The notes: generated from the letters alone by a model not told the origin. A DNA stretch of 64,000 nt from JBCCFK01 sp965262315 (GCA_965262315.1 CBDHFJ010000134.1:53392-117391), one strand, 5' to 3'. Positions 15,954-24,577 are shown, numbered from the stretch's first letter. Numbers and translations: made by a program.

Positions 15954-17120
15954 ATGACGGTCACCGATTCCGCCCCGCCCAAGAAGAAGGAACGCTGGAC
16001 CTTCCAGTGGAAGGAGCTCTACGACGAGGTCATCACCTCGGGGCTCTGCACCGGATGTGCCGGGTGCGTGATCGCGTGCCCGCACGACGTCATCGGGTAC
16101 AAACACGAGCCGGGCCAGTACAAGCCCTTCCACCTGGAGGAAGAGCTCGGTCTCGAGAACTGCGGCCACGGCGAGAAGGGCTGCACCAGCTGCACCCGCG
16201 CATGCCCCCGCTTCCGCGACTGGGAGCCGGTGGCCGACGAGCACCTGTTCGGCCGTGTCCGCGAGGCCGACGAGATGGCGGGCGTCTTCAAGGACATCAT
16301 GCTCGTCCGCGCCAGCGACGACTTCGTCTACGAGACCGGCCAGGACGGCGGGTTGGTGTCGGCCATCCTCATCTGGTGCCTCGAGAACAACGTGCTCGAC
16401 GGCGCTCTGGTGAGCGGCCTCGAGGGCGGCGAAGACGGCGGCGGCTGGAAGGCCAAGCCGATGGTGGCCACCAATCGCGACGAGGTGCTGGCCGGTGCGG
16501 GCAGCCGCTACACCTACTCGGCCAACACCATCGCCTACGACGAGGCCATGGAGAAGGGCCTCTCCAAGCTGGCCCTGGTGGGCATGAGCTGCCAGACCTC
16601 GATCGGGCCCGTCATGTGGCACCGCAAGGTCGGCAAGGTGTCCAAGCCGATCAAGCTCAACATCGGCCTCTTGTGCTCCAAGAGCTTCGACGACGCGATG
16701 TTCGACGAGCTGTTCTGGGTCAAGTACGGCCTGCACAAGGACGACATCGCCAAGATGAACATCAAGGGCGTGTTCCAGGTCTGGATGAAGAACGGCGACT
16801 ACCACGAGATCAATCTCAAGGAGTGCCACGCCTGGACCCGCGAGGGCTGCAATCACTGCCCGGACTTCGCGGCCGAGCACGCCGACATCTCCACCGGAGG
16901 CATCGGCGAGCTCACCGACTGGACGCTCACCATCGTGCGCACCGAACTGGGTCGGGCGATCATCGAGGCCATGGCCAAGGACGGTGTGATCGAAACCCGC
17001 CCCGGCGACGACGACCCGGGTGCCATCGCGTTGATGCACAAGCTGGCCGAGAAGTCCCGGTCGCGTTGGCCCGATTGGGCTGCCGGCGAAGCCCGCCTGG
17101 GCCTGCCCACCAAGAAGTAG
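15954..17120 (+). CDS. Coenzyme F420 hydrogenase/dehydrogenase beta-subunit (FrhB/FdhB) family protein
   Basis: 388 aa. Two 4Fe-4S ferredoxin motifs open the protein: CTGCAGCVIACP near residue 32 and CTSCTRACP near residue 75. The FrhB core follows: QDGGLVSAIL, AGSRYTYSANT, VGMSCQTSIG, IGLLCSKSFD and the C-terminal EGCNHCPDFAAEHADISTG, a third cysteine group. The family binds FAD and moves electrons between F420 or other donors and Fe-S clusters. Actinobacteria make F420, so an F420-linked reductase is likely. The leaderless-type start at 15954 is supported by TACTCT upstream. Confidence 0.88.
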   Translation: MTVTDSAPPKKKERWTFQWKELYDEVITSGLCTGCAGCVIACPHDVIGYKHEPGQYKPFHLEEELGLENCGHGEKGCTSCTRACPRFRDWEPVADEHLFGRVREADEMAGVFKDIMLVRASDDFVYETGQDGGLVSAILIWCLENNVLDGALVSGLEGGEDGGGWKAKPMVATNRDEVLAGAGSRYTYSANTIAYDEAMEKGLSKLALVGMSCQTSIGPVMWHRKVGKVSKPIKLNIGLLCSKSFDDAMFDELFWVKYGLHKDDIAKMNIKGVFQVWMKNGDYHEINLKECHAWTREGCNHCPDFAAEHADISTGGIGELTDWTLTIVRTELGRAIIEAMAKDGVIETRPGDDDPGAIALMHKLAEKSRSRWPDWAAGEARLGLPTKK

Positions 17121-17129
17121 CGGGTCCAC

Positions 17130-18188
17130 GTGGCCTCCGCGCCGACGCCACGCCCCACGTCGCTTCTCCACGATCATCTCGACGGCGGCCTGCGCGTGGC
17201 CACCATCGTCGACATCGCGGGCGAGATCGGCTGGGTCCTCCCCCACGACGACCTGGATGACCTGCAACGGTGGTTCACCGCGGGCGCGGAGACGGGCGAC
17301 CTCCTGCAGTACCTGGCCACCTTCGAGCACACCCTCGCGGTCATGCAGACCGAGGCACACATCGAGCGCGTGGCGTACGAAGCCGCGGTCGACCTGGCCG
17401 CGGACGGCGTGGTCTACGCCGAGGTCCGCTTCGCACCCGAGCTCCACCAACAACAAGGGCTGCCCCTGGAAGATGTCGTGGCCGCGGCCACCGCCGGGTT
17501 CCGACGAGGCGAGGCGGCGAGCGCAGCCGAGGGTCGGCCCATCACCGTGGTGGCGATCCTGTGCGCGATGCGCACCGAGGGACGCTCGCTCGAGATCGCC
17601 CAGCTCGTCGACCGGCTGCGGGACGAGGACGACAAGGTGGTGGGCTTCGACCTCGCCGGCGCCGAGACCGGCTTCCCGCCGTCGCTGCACGCCGAGGCCC
17701 TCGAGTTCGCTCGTCGTCGCCATCTCAACATCACGCTCCATGCCTCCGAGCCGCCAGACCTCGAGCTGATCAGCGACGCGCTCGCCCATGGCGCGCATCG
17801 GATCGGCCACGGCGTCCGCCTACAGGCCGACATGACCATCGCCGACGGCGAGGTCGGGGCCATGGGGCCCCTCGCGACGTTCGTGCTGGACCGCCAGGTC
17901 CACCTGGAGATGGCGCCCACCTGTCACGTGCAGGTCGGGGCGGTGCCCGACCTGGCGACGCACCCCATCGGGCCGATGCTCCGCGCCGGGTTCAACGTGG
18001 GCGTGAACACCGACAACCGGCTGATGAGCCACGTCATGCCGTCGACCGAACTCGAACTGGTCCGCACCACGTTCGACCTGTCCGACGACGAGATCGGCCG
18101 TCTGGTCCGCAACGGCATCGAGGCCGGTTTCGCGCCACTCGAGACGCGCCGCCGCATCCTCGACTCGCTGGACGCCGCTCAGCCGTAG
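17130..18188 (+). CDS. add: Adenosine deaminase
   Basis: 352 aa, GTG start 9 nt after the FrhB stop. Zinc ligands and catalytic motifs of adenosine deaminase are visible: HDHLDGGLR (His14, His16), VYAEVRFAP, the LHASEPP segment (HAGE in most relatives), RIGHGVR, and VNTDNRLMS near the C-terminus holding the last Asp. It converts adenosine to inosine in purine salvage. The 3' end overlaps the convergent PfkB kinase gene by 10 nt. Confidence 0.9.
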   Translation: MASAPTPRPTSLLHDHLDGGLRVATIVDIAGEIGWVLPHDDLDDLQRWFTAGAETGDLLQYLATFEHTLAVMQTEAHIERVAYEAAVDLAADGVVYAEVRFAPELHQQQGLPLEDVVAAATAGFRRGEAASAAEGRPITVVAILCAMRTEGRSLEIAQLVDRLRDEDDKVVGFDLAGAETGFPPSLHAEALEFARRRHLNITLHASEPPDLELISDALAHGAHRIGHGVRLQADMTIADGEVGAMGPLATFVLDRQVHLEMAPTCHVQVGAVPDLATHPIGPMLRAGFNVGVNTDNRLMSHVMPSTELELVRTTFDLSDDEIGRLVRNGIEAGFAPLETRRRILDSLDAAQP

Positions 18189-19024
18189 GCAGCGTCGGGA
18201 AGCGGCCGCCGCCACACGGTGGCCGCGGCCCCGAGACGTCGACCGGCGTCGACCGCTCGACTGATGTCGGCGTGGCGATACCAGTCATCGAGGAAGGCCG
18301 CAATGAAGGCGTCGCCACAACCCACCGTGGTCCCGACCACCGGAACGGCCTCAACGGGGAAACGTTCAACGATGCCGGAGCGGCCATCGGCGACGATCAC
18401 GCCGCGGGACCCCAGCGTGACCACCAGGACCACGCCCAGGTCGTCCGCGGCGCCGAGCAGTTCGTCCACCTGCGGGTCGTCGGGGTCGCCGGGCCAGCCG
18501 ACGAAGGCCAGGTCGAGCGCGGCGGCCGTCGCCCGGAAACGAGCCGTCGTCATGTGCCGGAAGTCGAGGAAGTCACCCGAGACCGTGGATGCCTCGAAGA
18601 GCCCGGTGTCGGCGAGCCGCCGGACCTCGGCATCGACGACGTCGACCAGCACAGCGTGTGTGGGCGCCCCCGCGGCGATGGGCGCGACCTCGGCCGCGGT
18701 CAGCCGGAGCTCGGCGTTGACCCCTTCGACGAAGCCGTCCATCCACGGCTGGCCGTCGGACCGGAACTCGATGTCGATCGACGACGACACGCCGGCCACG
18801 GCGGCGTCGGCGCTGAGCGCGATGCCGTGGCGCGCGGCGAAGCCCGCGAAGACGTCGGTATCGGCGACCCCGAACCGGCCGACCAGCACGACCGCTCGCC
18901 CGAGCGTCGCCCAGTGGTATGCCATGTTGACCACGCCCCCACCGGGGAGGCGCAAGCCCTCGTCGAGGTAGTGGTCGATGGTGAGCGGCCCGATCAGCAG
19001 CGCCGGCGACGACACGTCAGACAC
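18179..19024 (-). CDS. PfkB-family carbohydrate/nucleoside kinase
   Basis: 281 aa, GTG start that overlaps the upstream gene by 8 nt. PfkB marks: GGGVVNMAYHWATLGRAVVLVGRFG at the start (substrate-binding GG), and TTVGCGDAFIAAFL near residue 235, the anion hole with the catalytic Asp (GxGD). It phosphorylates a sugar or nucleoside. Lying next to adenosine deaminase hints at nucleoside salvage, but the two genes converge and are not co-transcribed. Confidence 0.85.
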   Translation of the reverse strand: MSDVSSPALLIGPLTIDHYLDEGLRLPGGGVVNMAYHWATLGRAVVLVGRFGVADTDVFAGFAARHGIALSADAAVAGVSSSIDIEFRSDGQPWMDGFVEGVNAELRLTAAEVAPIAAGAPTHAVLVDVVDAEVRRLADTGLFEASTVSGDFLDFRHMTTARFRATAAALDLAFVGWPGDPDDPQVDELLGAADDLGVVLVVTLGSRGVIVADGRSGIVERFPVEAVPVVGTTVGCGDAFIAAFLDDWYRHADISRAVDAGRRLGAAATVWRRPLPDAAYG

Positions 19025-19727
19025 CTCGGAGCGGTTCGTTCCGCCCTGACCCGAGCTCGACGAACCGGTCGTATCGCACTTCGATGAGCTTCGCCATCTG
19101 CCAGAACGCCTCGACCGAGAGGTGCGCGCAGCCTTCGAGGTGATACCACTCCTGGCGCTGGGGCAGCGTCGTGATCAGCAGCGGATCGTGGACCGGCACG
19201 ACGGCCGGGCTGAGCATGAACCCGAGCGTCTCGGGCGTCCTGATCTGCACGAGCCGATCGCCCGCCATACCGAGGGCTCGGGGGACGCGATGCGAGTGGC
19301 CGGTGTCGGCGTCGACGAGATCGACCGGCACGTTCGCCGCCGTCACCGCGTCGGCGTCGTGTGGTCCGGTCAGCTCGGCGATGACCCGACGCACCGAGAT
19401 GTCCTGGTAGTGGTTCGCCCCTGGACCGGGCTGGGCGTAGTCGTCGTCGTAGACATTGTCGATGCTGTGGTCGTAGACGTTGCCGCACTCGGTGGTCAGC
19501 CACTCGACCAGCTCGGGACGCTGTCGCAGGTGGGCCCGGTACGACGCCTCGTACTCGGCGATGGCCGTGCCGAAGTCCACCGCTCGACCCCGGACGATCC
19601 ACGCCCACCGCCACCCGTCGGGGCCGAACCGCTGGTCCAGGAGTTCGTGGCGGCGGCGCTTGTCGTCACCGGTGAACCCCGGTGCGCCGATCGGGATCCA
19701 GTGTCGGGCGAGGAGAGCGTCGCTCAT
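19017..19727 (-). CDS. Conserved hypothetical protein
   Basis: 236 aa, ATG start, translated just ahead of the PfkB kinase with an 8-nt overlap. It is soluble, rich in Trp, Tyr and His, without signal peptide or membrane segment. Notable stretches are RFGPDGWRWAWIVRGRAVDF, NVYDHSIDNVYDDDY and EWYHLEGCAHLSVEAFWQMAK. No family was recognised. Coupling to a kinase suggests a role in the same metabolic step. Confidence 0.7.
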   Translation of the reverse strand: MSDALLARHWIPIGAPGFTGDDKRRRHELLDQRFGPDGWRWAWIVRGRAVDFGTAIAEYEASYRAHLRQRPELVEWLTTECGNVYDHSIDNVYDDDYAQPGPGANHYQDISVRRVIAELTGPHDADAVTAANVPVDLVDADTGHSHRVPRALGMAGDRLVQIRTPETLGFMLSPAVVPVHDPLLITTLPQRQEWYHLEGCAHLSVEAFWQMAKLIEVRYDRFVELGSGRNEPLRGV

Positions 19728-19909
19728 CGGGAGATCGTACCGGTGGCCTGCTCGCAGGTTGCTGAGGTTCGGCAGTGTTCTCGAGGCGGCCGGGCGCCGG
19801 CCACGCCAGGGGCTCTCCTTCCGGGACCTGCCGGTTCCCGCACGTCTCGTGAGCGGGATGGCGGATGAGGTGAAGGCCGCGTGGATGGGTGCCTGGTCGT
19901 GCTGCGGGC

Positions 19910-19925
19910 GCTGAAGAACTTCAGC
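19910..19925. terminator. Perfect 16-bp stem-loop after the lipoprotein pair
   Basis: GCTGAAGAACTTCAGC is a perfect palindrome 6 bp beyond the stop of the second lipoprotein gene. No U-run follows on the minus strand, so a factor-dependent end or mRNA-stabilising hairpin is as likely as an intrinsic terminator. Confidence 0.35.
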
Positions 19926-19931
19926 ACCCTG

Positions 19932-20423
19932 CTAGAGCCCGGAGCGTTGCCGGATGCAGGTCCGCACCAGCTCGGCGACGTCGTCGGTGAGCGCCTCACC
20001 GGCACGGAGATCGTCCTCGATCTCGGTGAAGGCGTCGAACGCCGCGTCGTTGCGTGCGTCGAAGAAGCCATCCGGGTCGTCCGGGGTGACGTCCTGGTTG
20101 ACCTGATCGCGGACGAGCTCCTGCGAATGGGAGACCAACGAGGTGTACGTGCAGCCGCACACCTGAAGAAGGCCGGCGCGCTGCACCGGCTCCAACGCCG
20201 GGATGGTCTCGTCGAACCCCTTCACACAGCCCGTCAGGAAGTTCCGCTGCACCTCGGGGACCGCAGCGGGATCCTCACCGTCCAACAGCGCCGCCTCGAG
20301 GTCGGGATCGATGGGAGCGGGGTCGGCGTCGAAGCCCGAGGTCGTCACGTCGTCACCACACCCAGACGCGAGGAGGCCGAGCACGAGCAGGAGCCGGCCC
20401 AGCCGGTGAATCAGGTGATGCAC
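19932..20423 (-). CDS. Cysteine-rich lipoprotein B (paralogue of upstream gene)
   Basis: 163 aa from GTG at 20423, which lies inside the end of the upstream paralogue (13-nt overlap). A short signal peptide ends in a lipobox (LLASGC). The mature part shares with its neighbour the motifs EVQRNFLTGC, a C-x-C-x-Y block (CGCTYTSLV), AAFDAF and a Cys close to the C-terminus, so four or more cysteines are conserved outside the lipidated one. Domain family not recognised; secreted and membrane-anchored is well supported. Confidence 0.75.
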   Translation of the reverse strand: MHHLIHRLGRLLLVLGLLASGCGDDVTTSGFDADPAPIDPDLEAALLDGEDPAAVPEVQRNFLTGCVKGFDETIPALEPVQRAGLLQVCGCTYTSLVSHSQELVRDQVNQDVTPDDPDGFFDARNDAAFDAFTEIEDDLRAGEALTDDVAELVRTCIRQRSGL

Positions 20424-20821
20424 CCGTCCAGAATGCTCTGGATGTTGGCGGGAATCACACCGGTCTCGGACTCCAGGGCGTTGTTCAGGTCCTTGAAGGC
20501 ATCGAACGCCGCCTTCTCGGCCTCGGTGGGAGTCGCGCCGGTGAAGTTCTCCCGGTAGAAGGCCACGATGCCCTCGTAGGAACACTCGCACGACGCAGGC
20601 AGGTCGTTGGCACCGCTGAGCCGAGGTGTGTCGGCCAGCACGCATCCCTCGAGGAAGTTCCGCTGCACGACCGGCAGGAACTCGGTCTCGGTGTCGAGCG
20701 CGTTCTGCAGCTCCTCGCTGACGCGGACGGGCTGCTCGTCGAACCCCTCGGGCTCACCGCTGCTGCCACACGCGGTCAGCACCAGGAGGGCAACCATCGG
20801 AACGGCCAGACGCTTCAACAT
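20411..20821 (-). CDS. Cysteine-rich lipoprotein A
   Basis: 136 aa. ATG at 20821 gives a short signal peptide with lipobox LVLTAC. The mature protein has VVQRNFLEGC, CECSYEGIVAFY, AAFDAFKDLNN and a terminal LDGCIT, all mirrored in the next gene. The spacing of the Cys residues suggests paired disulphides in an extracytoplasmic domain. The two genes overlap and form one operon, so they probably act together, perhaps as a complex. Confidence 0.78.
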   Translation of the reverse strand: MLKRLAVPMVALLVLTACGSSGEPEGFDEQPVRVSEELQNALDTETEFLPVVQRNFLEGCVLADTPRLSGANDLPASCECSYEGIVAFYRENFTGATPTEAEKAAFDAFKDLNNALESETGVIPANIQSILDGCIT

Positions 20822-20880
20822 GGCGCCCCACGCTACCGCCCCGACCGCCCCAACCGGCGCGCCCGCGGCGACGATGCCGC

Positions 20881-21558
20881 CTACCCGTTCGAGCTGGTGG
20901 CGATGGCGCGGGCGCGGTCCAGGACCTCGTCGAACATGGCCGGGGTGAGGCGGCCCGTGAAGGTGTTCTGCTGGCTCACGTGGTACGAGCAGAGCAGGGT
21001 GCGGCCGTCGGCGAGCGGCACCTCCACGCCATGCCCGAACTTGGGCCGCGGCGTGATCCCGAGCTCCTGGCAGGCCGCCGCGTACCCGATGTTTCCCAGC
21101 ACCAGGTACACGCGAGCTCGGGCCAGGGCGACGAGCTCGCGCTCGAGGAAGGGGCGGCAGGCCGCGCGCTCGTCGGCGGTGGGCTTGTTCGCCGGAGGGG
21201 CGCACTTCACGGGCGACGTGATGAACGCGCCGGTCAGCGTCAGGCCGTCGCCGGGCCCGACCGACTCGGGTTGGGAGGCGTACCCCGCACGATGAAGGGC
21301 GGCGTACAGGAAGTCACCACTCCGGTCGCCGGTGAACATTCTGCCGGTGCGATTGGCGCCGTGGGCTGCCGGGGCCAGTCCGATGACGACCAGCTCGGCC
21401 GCCGGATCGCCGAACCCGGGAACGCCGCGCCCCCAGTAGTCCTGATCGGCGTAGGCGGCCCTCTTGTCACGAGCGACCTGCTCGCGCCAGTCGACCAGTC
21501 GGGGACACCGGCGGCACGCGGACACCTCGTCCGCCAGGATCGTGAGCTGGTCGGCCAT
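20881..21558 (-). CDS. Uracil-DNA glycosylase, family 5 (UdgB) type
   Basis: 225 aa, slightly shorter than some family 5 enzymes. Four cysteines for the Fe-S cluster are expected and visible: CRRCP at residues 15-19, then VKCAPP and AACRPF. Motif 1 is GLAPAAHGANRTGRMF (the Ala/His version typical of family 5, without the Asp of family 1), and motif 2 is CSYHVSQQNTFTGRLT. It removes uracil and deaminated purines from DNA in base excision repair. It stands in its own unit between the lipoproteins and a divergent phosphatase. Confidence 0.9.
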   Translation of the reverse strand: MADQLTILADEVSACRRCPRLVDWREQVARDKRAAYADQDYWGRGVPGFGDPAAELVVIGLAPAAHGANRTGRMFTGDRSGDFLYAALHRAGYASQPESVGPGDGLTLTGAFITSPVKCAPPANKPTADERAACRPFLERELVALARARVYLVLGNIGYAAACQELGITPRPKFGHGVEVPLADGRTLLCSYHVSQQNTFTGRLTPAMFDEVLDRARAIATSSNG

Positions 21559-21636
21559 GGGCCGCCGACGCTATCGCCGAGCTGCGTCCGGTGCGACTCC
21601 GTCGACCGGGCCCGAGCCCGGTAGGTTGAACGCATC

Positions 21637-22338
21637 ATGGCTGCCCGAAGCTCCTCCACCACCACGCGCACTGCCAAGAAGCGAACGTCCAGGACGTCGG
21701 CCCCGACCGGCCCCAAACCGACCCTGGTGCTGATGGTGCGCCACGGCCAGACCCCCACCACCGGGGCGGTGCTGCCGGGTCGGGCGAAGGGGCTGCACCT
21801 GGGCGAACAGGGACTGGAACAGGCCCGGGTCGCCGGTGAACGGATCGGTGCGCTCGGCAAGGTGCGCGCGGTCTATGCGTCACCCATGGAGCGGACACAG
21901 GAGACGGCAGCGCCCATCGCCAAGGCGTGCAAGCTCCGGGTCCGGACGGTCAAGGGCCTCATCGAATGCGACTTCGGCGACTGGACCGGCAAGAAGCTCG
22001 CCGACCTGCGGAAGTTGCCCGAATGGCGCACCGTGCAGCGCTACCCGTCCGGCTTCCGGTTCCCGCGCGGCGAGTCCTTCGGCGAGATGCAGACCCGCAT
22101 GGTCGACGCCATCGGCGGCCTCGTGGCCAAGCACCCCGGCGAGACCATCGTGGCCGTTTCGCACGCGGACACGATCAAGGCCGCGGTGGCATCGGCCATG
22201 GGCACGCACCTCGACCTCTTCCAGCGAATCGTGGTCAGTCCGTGCTCGGTGACCGCCATCATGTACACCGCCGACGGACCGATCGTGCTCGCCGTCAACT
22301 CCACCGGCGACGACCTCGGGGCGCTGGTCCCGAGCTGA
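21637..22338 (+). CDS. MSMEG_4193-type histidine phosphatase family protein
   Basis: 233 aa. A basic, Ser/Thr-rich tail of about 28 residues precedes the phosphatase core TLVLMVRHGQTPTTGAVLPGR, with the catalytic His in RHG. VYASPMERTQETA, the acidic ECDFGDWTGKKL and VAVSHADTIKAAVASAMG (second His) complete the fold. In actinobacteria this gene is regularly followed by DUF3090 and SCO1664 genes, exactly as here. The substrate of the family is not established. Confidence 0.9.
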   Translation: MAARSSSTTTRTAKKRTSRTSAPTGPKPTLVLMVRHGQTPTTGAVLPGRAKGLHLGEQGLEQARVAGERIGALGKVRAVYASPMERTQETAAPIAKACKLRVRTVKGLIECDFGDWTGKKLADLRKLPEWRTVQRYPSGFRFPRGESFGEMQTRMVDAIGGLVAKHPGETIVAVSHADTIKAAVASAMGTHLDLFQRIVVSPCSVTAIMYTADGPIVLAVNSTGDDLGALVPS

Positions 22339-22343
22339 GCGAG

Positions 22344-22841
22344 ATGAACCCGTCCTTCCACTTCGACGAGCTCGAGCACTTCACCGCCGGCACCGTCGGC
22401 CCACGCGGCCAGCGGACGTTCTTCCTCCAGTTCGGCAATCGGGGCGAGCTGGTCTCGCTGAAGCTGGAGAAGGCCCAGGTCAGCGCGCTCGCCGACTTCC
22501 TGGACCAACTGCTCGACGATGCCGACCCCGTGGTGGCCGAGGAGGTGCCGCTGGCACTCGACCTCATCGATCCGGTGGAGGCGGCCTGGACGGTCGCCAG
22601 CATCGGGGTCGCATTCCAGGATGACGAGCAGCGGTTCGTCCTGGTGGCAGAGGAGTTGTTGGTCGACGCCGACGAGGACGAGGACGAGGAGCCGGCGAGT
22701 GCCCAGGTCCACCTCTCGCCGGGCCAGGTGAAGGCGTTCGTGGAGCGGGCACGAGATCTGGTGGCGGCCGGCCGGCCTCCGTGCGATTTCTGCGGGCGTC
22801 CGCTCGACCACGACGACGGCTGGTGTCCGTGCTTCAACTGA
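22344..22841 (+). CDS. DUF3090 family protein
   Basis: 165 aa, ATG 5 nt after the phosphatase stop. The family signature is GPRGQRTFFLQFGNRGELVSLKLEKAQV and the C-terminal CDFCGRPLDHDDGWCPCFN with four cysteines, probably a zinc site. A highly acidic run (DADEDEDEEP) lies in the middle. Function is unknown, but the gene is a fixed partner of the phosphatase upstream and the SCO1664 gene downstream. Confidence 0.9.
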   Translation: MNPSFHFDELEHFTAGTVGPRGQRTFFLQFGNRGELVSLKLEKAQVSALADFLDQLLDDADPVVAEEVPLALDLIDPVEAAWTVASIGVAFQDDEQRFVLVAEELLVDADEDEDEEPASAQVHLSPGQVKAFVERARDLVAAGRPPCDFCGRPLDHDDGWCPCFN

Positions 22842-22866
22842 GCACCGGCGACCGCGGGCGACAGCG

Positions 22867-23604
22867 GTGAGCGACGACTCGCCGTTTCGCGACCGCGGCC
22901 CCATCGAGAACGCGCGCGCCGAAGAGATCCTCGAGACCGGCGAGCTCGACGTGCTCGGCCGGATGCCGTGGAGTTCGAACGCCACGTTCCTCACTGACGT
23001 GTGTCTCGATGACGAGCTCGTCCAGGGCGTGTACAAGCCGCTGCGCGGCGAGCGCCCACTGTGGGACTTTCCCGAGGGGCTCTATCGGCGCGAGGTCGCC
23101 ACCTATCGGCTGGCCCGAGCCCTCGGCTGGTCCCTGATCCCGCCAACCGTCTTTCGCGAGGGCCCGCTGGGCATCGGGTCGCTGCAGCTCTTCGTTCCCT
23201 GTGACTTCGAGGTCCACTACTTCGACTACCTCGAACACGAGCATCTTCATCACACCCTGCAACGGTTCTGCGCATTCGACGTGGTGGCCAACAGCACGGA
23301 CCGGAAGGGCGGACATCTGGTCCTCGACGCAGAAGAGCGGATCTGGGGCATCGACAACGGACTCACGTTCCACACCGAGTTCAAGCTGCGAACCGTGATC
23401 TGGGACTGGGCCGGAGAGCCGATCCCCGTCGACATCCGTGACGACGTCCAAGCGCTCCTGGAGCAGGGGCTGCCCGAGGACCTCAGCGAGTTGCTGGACC
23501 CGTTCGAGCAGGATGCGCTCCTGACACGGGCGCGGGCGCTGGTGCGCGAGGGGCACTTCCCGACCGATCCCAGCGGCCGCCGCTTCCCGTGGCCCCTGGT
23601 CTGA
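22867..23604 (+). CDS. SCO1664 family protein (PI3/4-kinase-like fold)
   Basis: 245 aa, GTG start 25 nt after the DUF3090 stop. Diagnostic segments: VYKPLRGERPLWDFPEGLYRREVATYRLARALGW (Lys of the ATP site), FDVVANSTDRKGGH (catalytic loop Asp/Asn) and WGIDNGLTFH (metal-binding Asp). These suggest a lipid- or protein-kinase-like fold. In many actinobacteria the cluster ends with mshC, a mycothiol ligase; here it does not continue, and a TetR locus follows instead. Confidence 0.9.
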   Translation: MSDDSPFRDRGPIENARAEEILETGELDVLGRMPWSSNATFLTDVCLDDELVQGVYKPLRGERPLWDFPEGLYRREVATYRLARALGWSLIPPTVFREGPLGIGSLQLFVPCDFEVHYFDYLEHEHLHHTLQRFCAFDVVANSTDRKGGHLVLDAEERIWGIDNGLTFHTEFKLRTVIWDWAGEPIPVDIRDDVQALLEQGLPEDLSELLDPFEQDALLTRARALVREGHFPTDPSGRRFPWPLV

Positions 23605-23732
23605 TCTTCCAGGTCGATCAGCATCCACCGATACGATCGCGACCAACGATGGACGCGCCTGCTGAGGCCAGCGAAAGGCGCACTCGCGCGTCGAAAGGCC
23701 GAGGGTCGGGCCAACAAATCTGGAAAATCGAC

Positions 23733-23826
23733 GCTCCAGGGGCGATTTCGCCGACAACGAAGTCGGTGGTGTGCTATGGTTTCGCTATTCACTCGCTCGG
23801 CCACCGGCCGGGCGTTTCTGGTTTTC
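23733..23826 (+). repeat. 94-bp direct repeat, copy 1 (promoter-like plus hairpin)
   Basis: This stretch between the SCO1664 and TetR genes is closely matched 845 bp further on. Shared blocks are GCTCC, CCGACA, GTGTGCTATGGTTT, ATTCACTCGCTCGGCC and CCGGCCGGGCGTTTC, then GGTTTTC. CCGACA, 18 nt and TGCTATGGT look like a -35 and extended -10, and the CGGCC-GGCCG hairpin followed by T-rich sequence looks like an intrinsic terminator. No protein-coding reading frame is conserved between the copies. It overlaps the last 2 bases of the tetR gene. Confidence 0.6.
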
Positions 23827-24361
23827 AGGCCGCGACCGGTTGCCGTTCGGCCACCTGGACCAGGATCCTCCACGTGCCGGCGCAATGACTCGCCACGGCG
23901 TCGAGCGCCTCGTCGCGGTCGTCGAAGAGCCGGACGATGTCGAGCATCAGGGCGAACGACGACACCAGGTAGGTGACGGAAGCACAGGCGACGTCCACCT
24001 GGCGCCCCAGCGCGGCGCTGAGCGCGTCGGCGACGACGGGGCAGCGCAGGTCGTCTGCGATGCGGGCCTCGATGAGGAACTGGGCCCGGTTGGGATACTC
24101 GGCGTGCCACTCGAGCACGCGGAGCGCAGCGTCTCGGATCCAGCGCGGGTCGTCGGCTCGAACGGGGCCGTCGCCCACGACGACTTGCGCCAACTGGGCC
24201 GCGGCAACCGAGAACACCTCCAGCTCGAGTTCCGGCATGGAACCGATCCGGTAGGCGAGACCGGAGCGGGAGTAGTTCAGGTCACGAGCCAGGCGGCGAA
24301 TCGACACGGCAGCGGGGCCGTCTTCGTCGATGATGGCGAGGGTTGCGCTGACGGCGGACAT
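23825..24361 (-). CDS. TetR-family transcriptional regulator
   Basis: 178 aa from ATG at 24361, chosen over longer frames for its strong GAGGAGGAC site. The N-terminal helix-turn-helix reads IIDEDGPAAVSIRRLARDLNYSRSGLAYRIGSM at residues about 10-42. The remaining helices form the ligand domain, where WHAEYPNRAQFLIEARI is the best preserved part. No target gene is adjacent on its own strand, so it may act on its own promoter, where a 14-bp palindrome is present (24537-24550). Direct repeats bracket the locus. Confidence 0.82.
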   Translation of the reverse strand: MSAVSATLAIIDEDGPAAVSIRRLARDLNYSRSGLAYRIGSMPELELEVFSVAAAQLAQVVVGDGPVRADDPRWIRDAALRVLEWHAEYPNRAQFLIEARIADDLRCPVVADALSAALGRQVDVACASVTYLVSSFALMLDIVRLFDDRDEALDAVASHCAGTWRILVQVAERQPVAA

Positions 24362-24536
24362 GGCGGTGTCCTCCTCGGAGAGCGGTTGGGGGGAGCGGGG
24401 CGAACCCCGACGGAACGGTGACCCCGCGTCACAGCCGATCCCCCGAATCGCCAGTGAAGATGGTGAGCCGCCGCTGCGTTCGCAGCCAACGATATCGCCA
24501 GCTCCCGAATCGCGACTACCACGCAAGAATCACCAG

Positions 24537-24550
24537 TTACCGGCCGGTAA
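24537..24550. promoter_or_regulatory. 14-bp palindrome, probable TetR operator
   Basis: TTACCGGCCGGTAA is a perfect palindrome 176 bp upstream of the tetR start. Its size and symmetry fit a TetR-family dimer site. The tetR promoter would have to lie upstream of a long leader for this to be autoregulation, so its target could instead be the transcript of the adjacent 94-bp repeat. Confidence 0.5.
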
Positions 24551-24577
24551 TGTACCAGCAGCCGGGAGAAACCTGGC

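Noticed and set aside
23589..23888. 99-codon + frame between SCO1664 and TetR
   Set aside because: It crosses the first 94-bp repeat, is out of frame between copies, lacks a ribosome-binding site and overlaps the tetR end.
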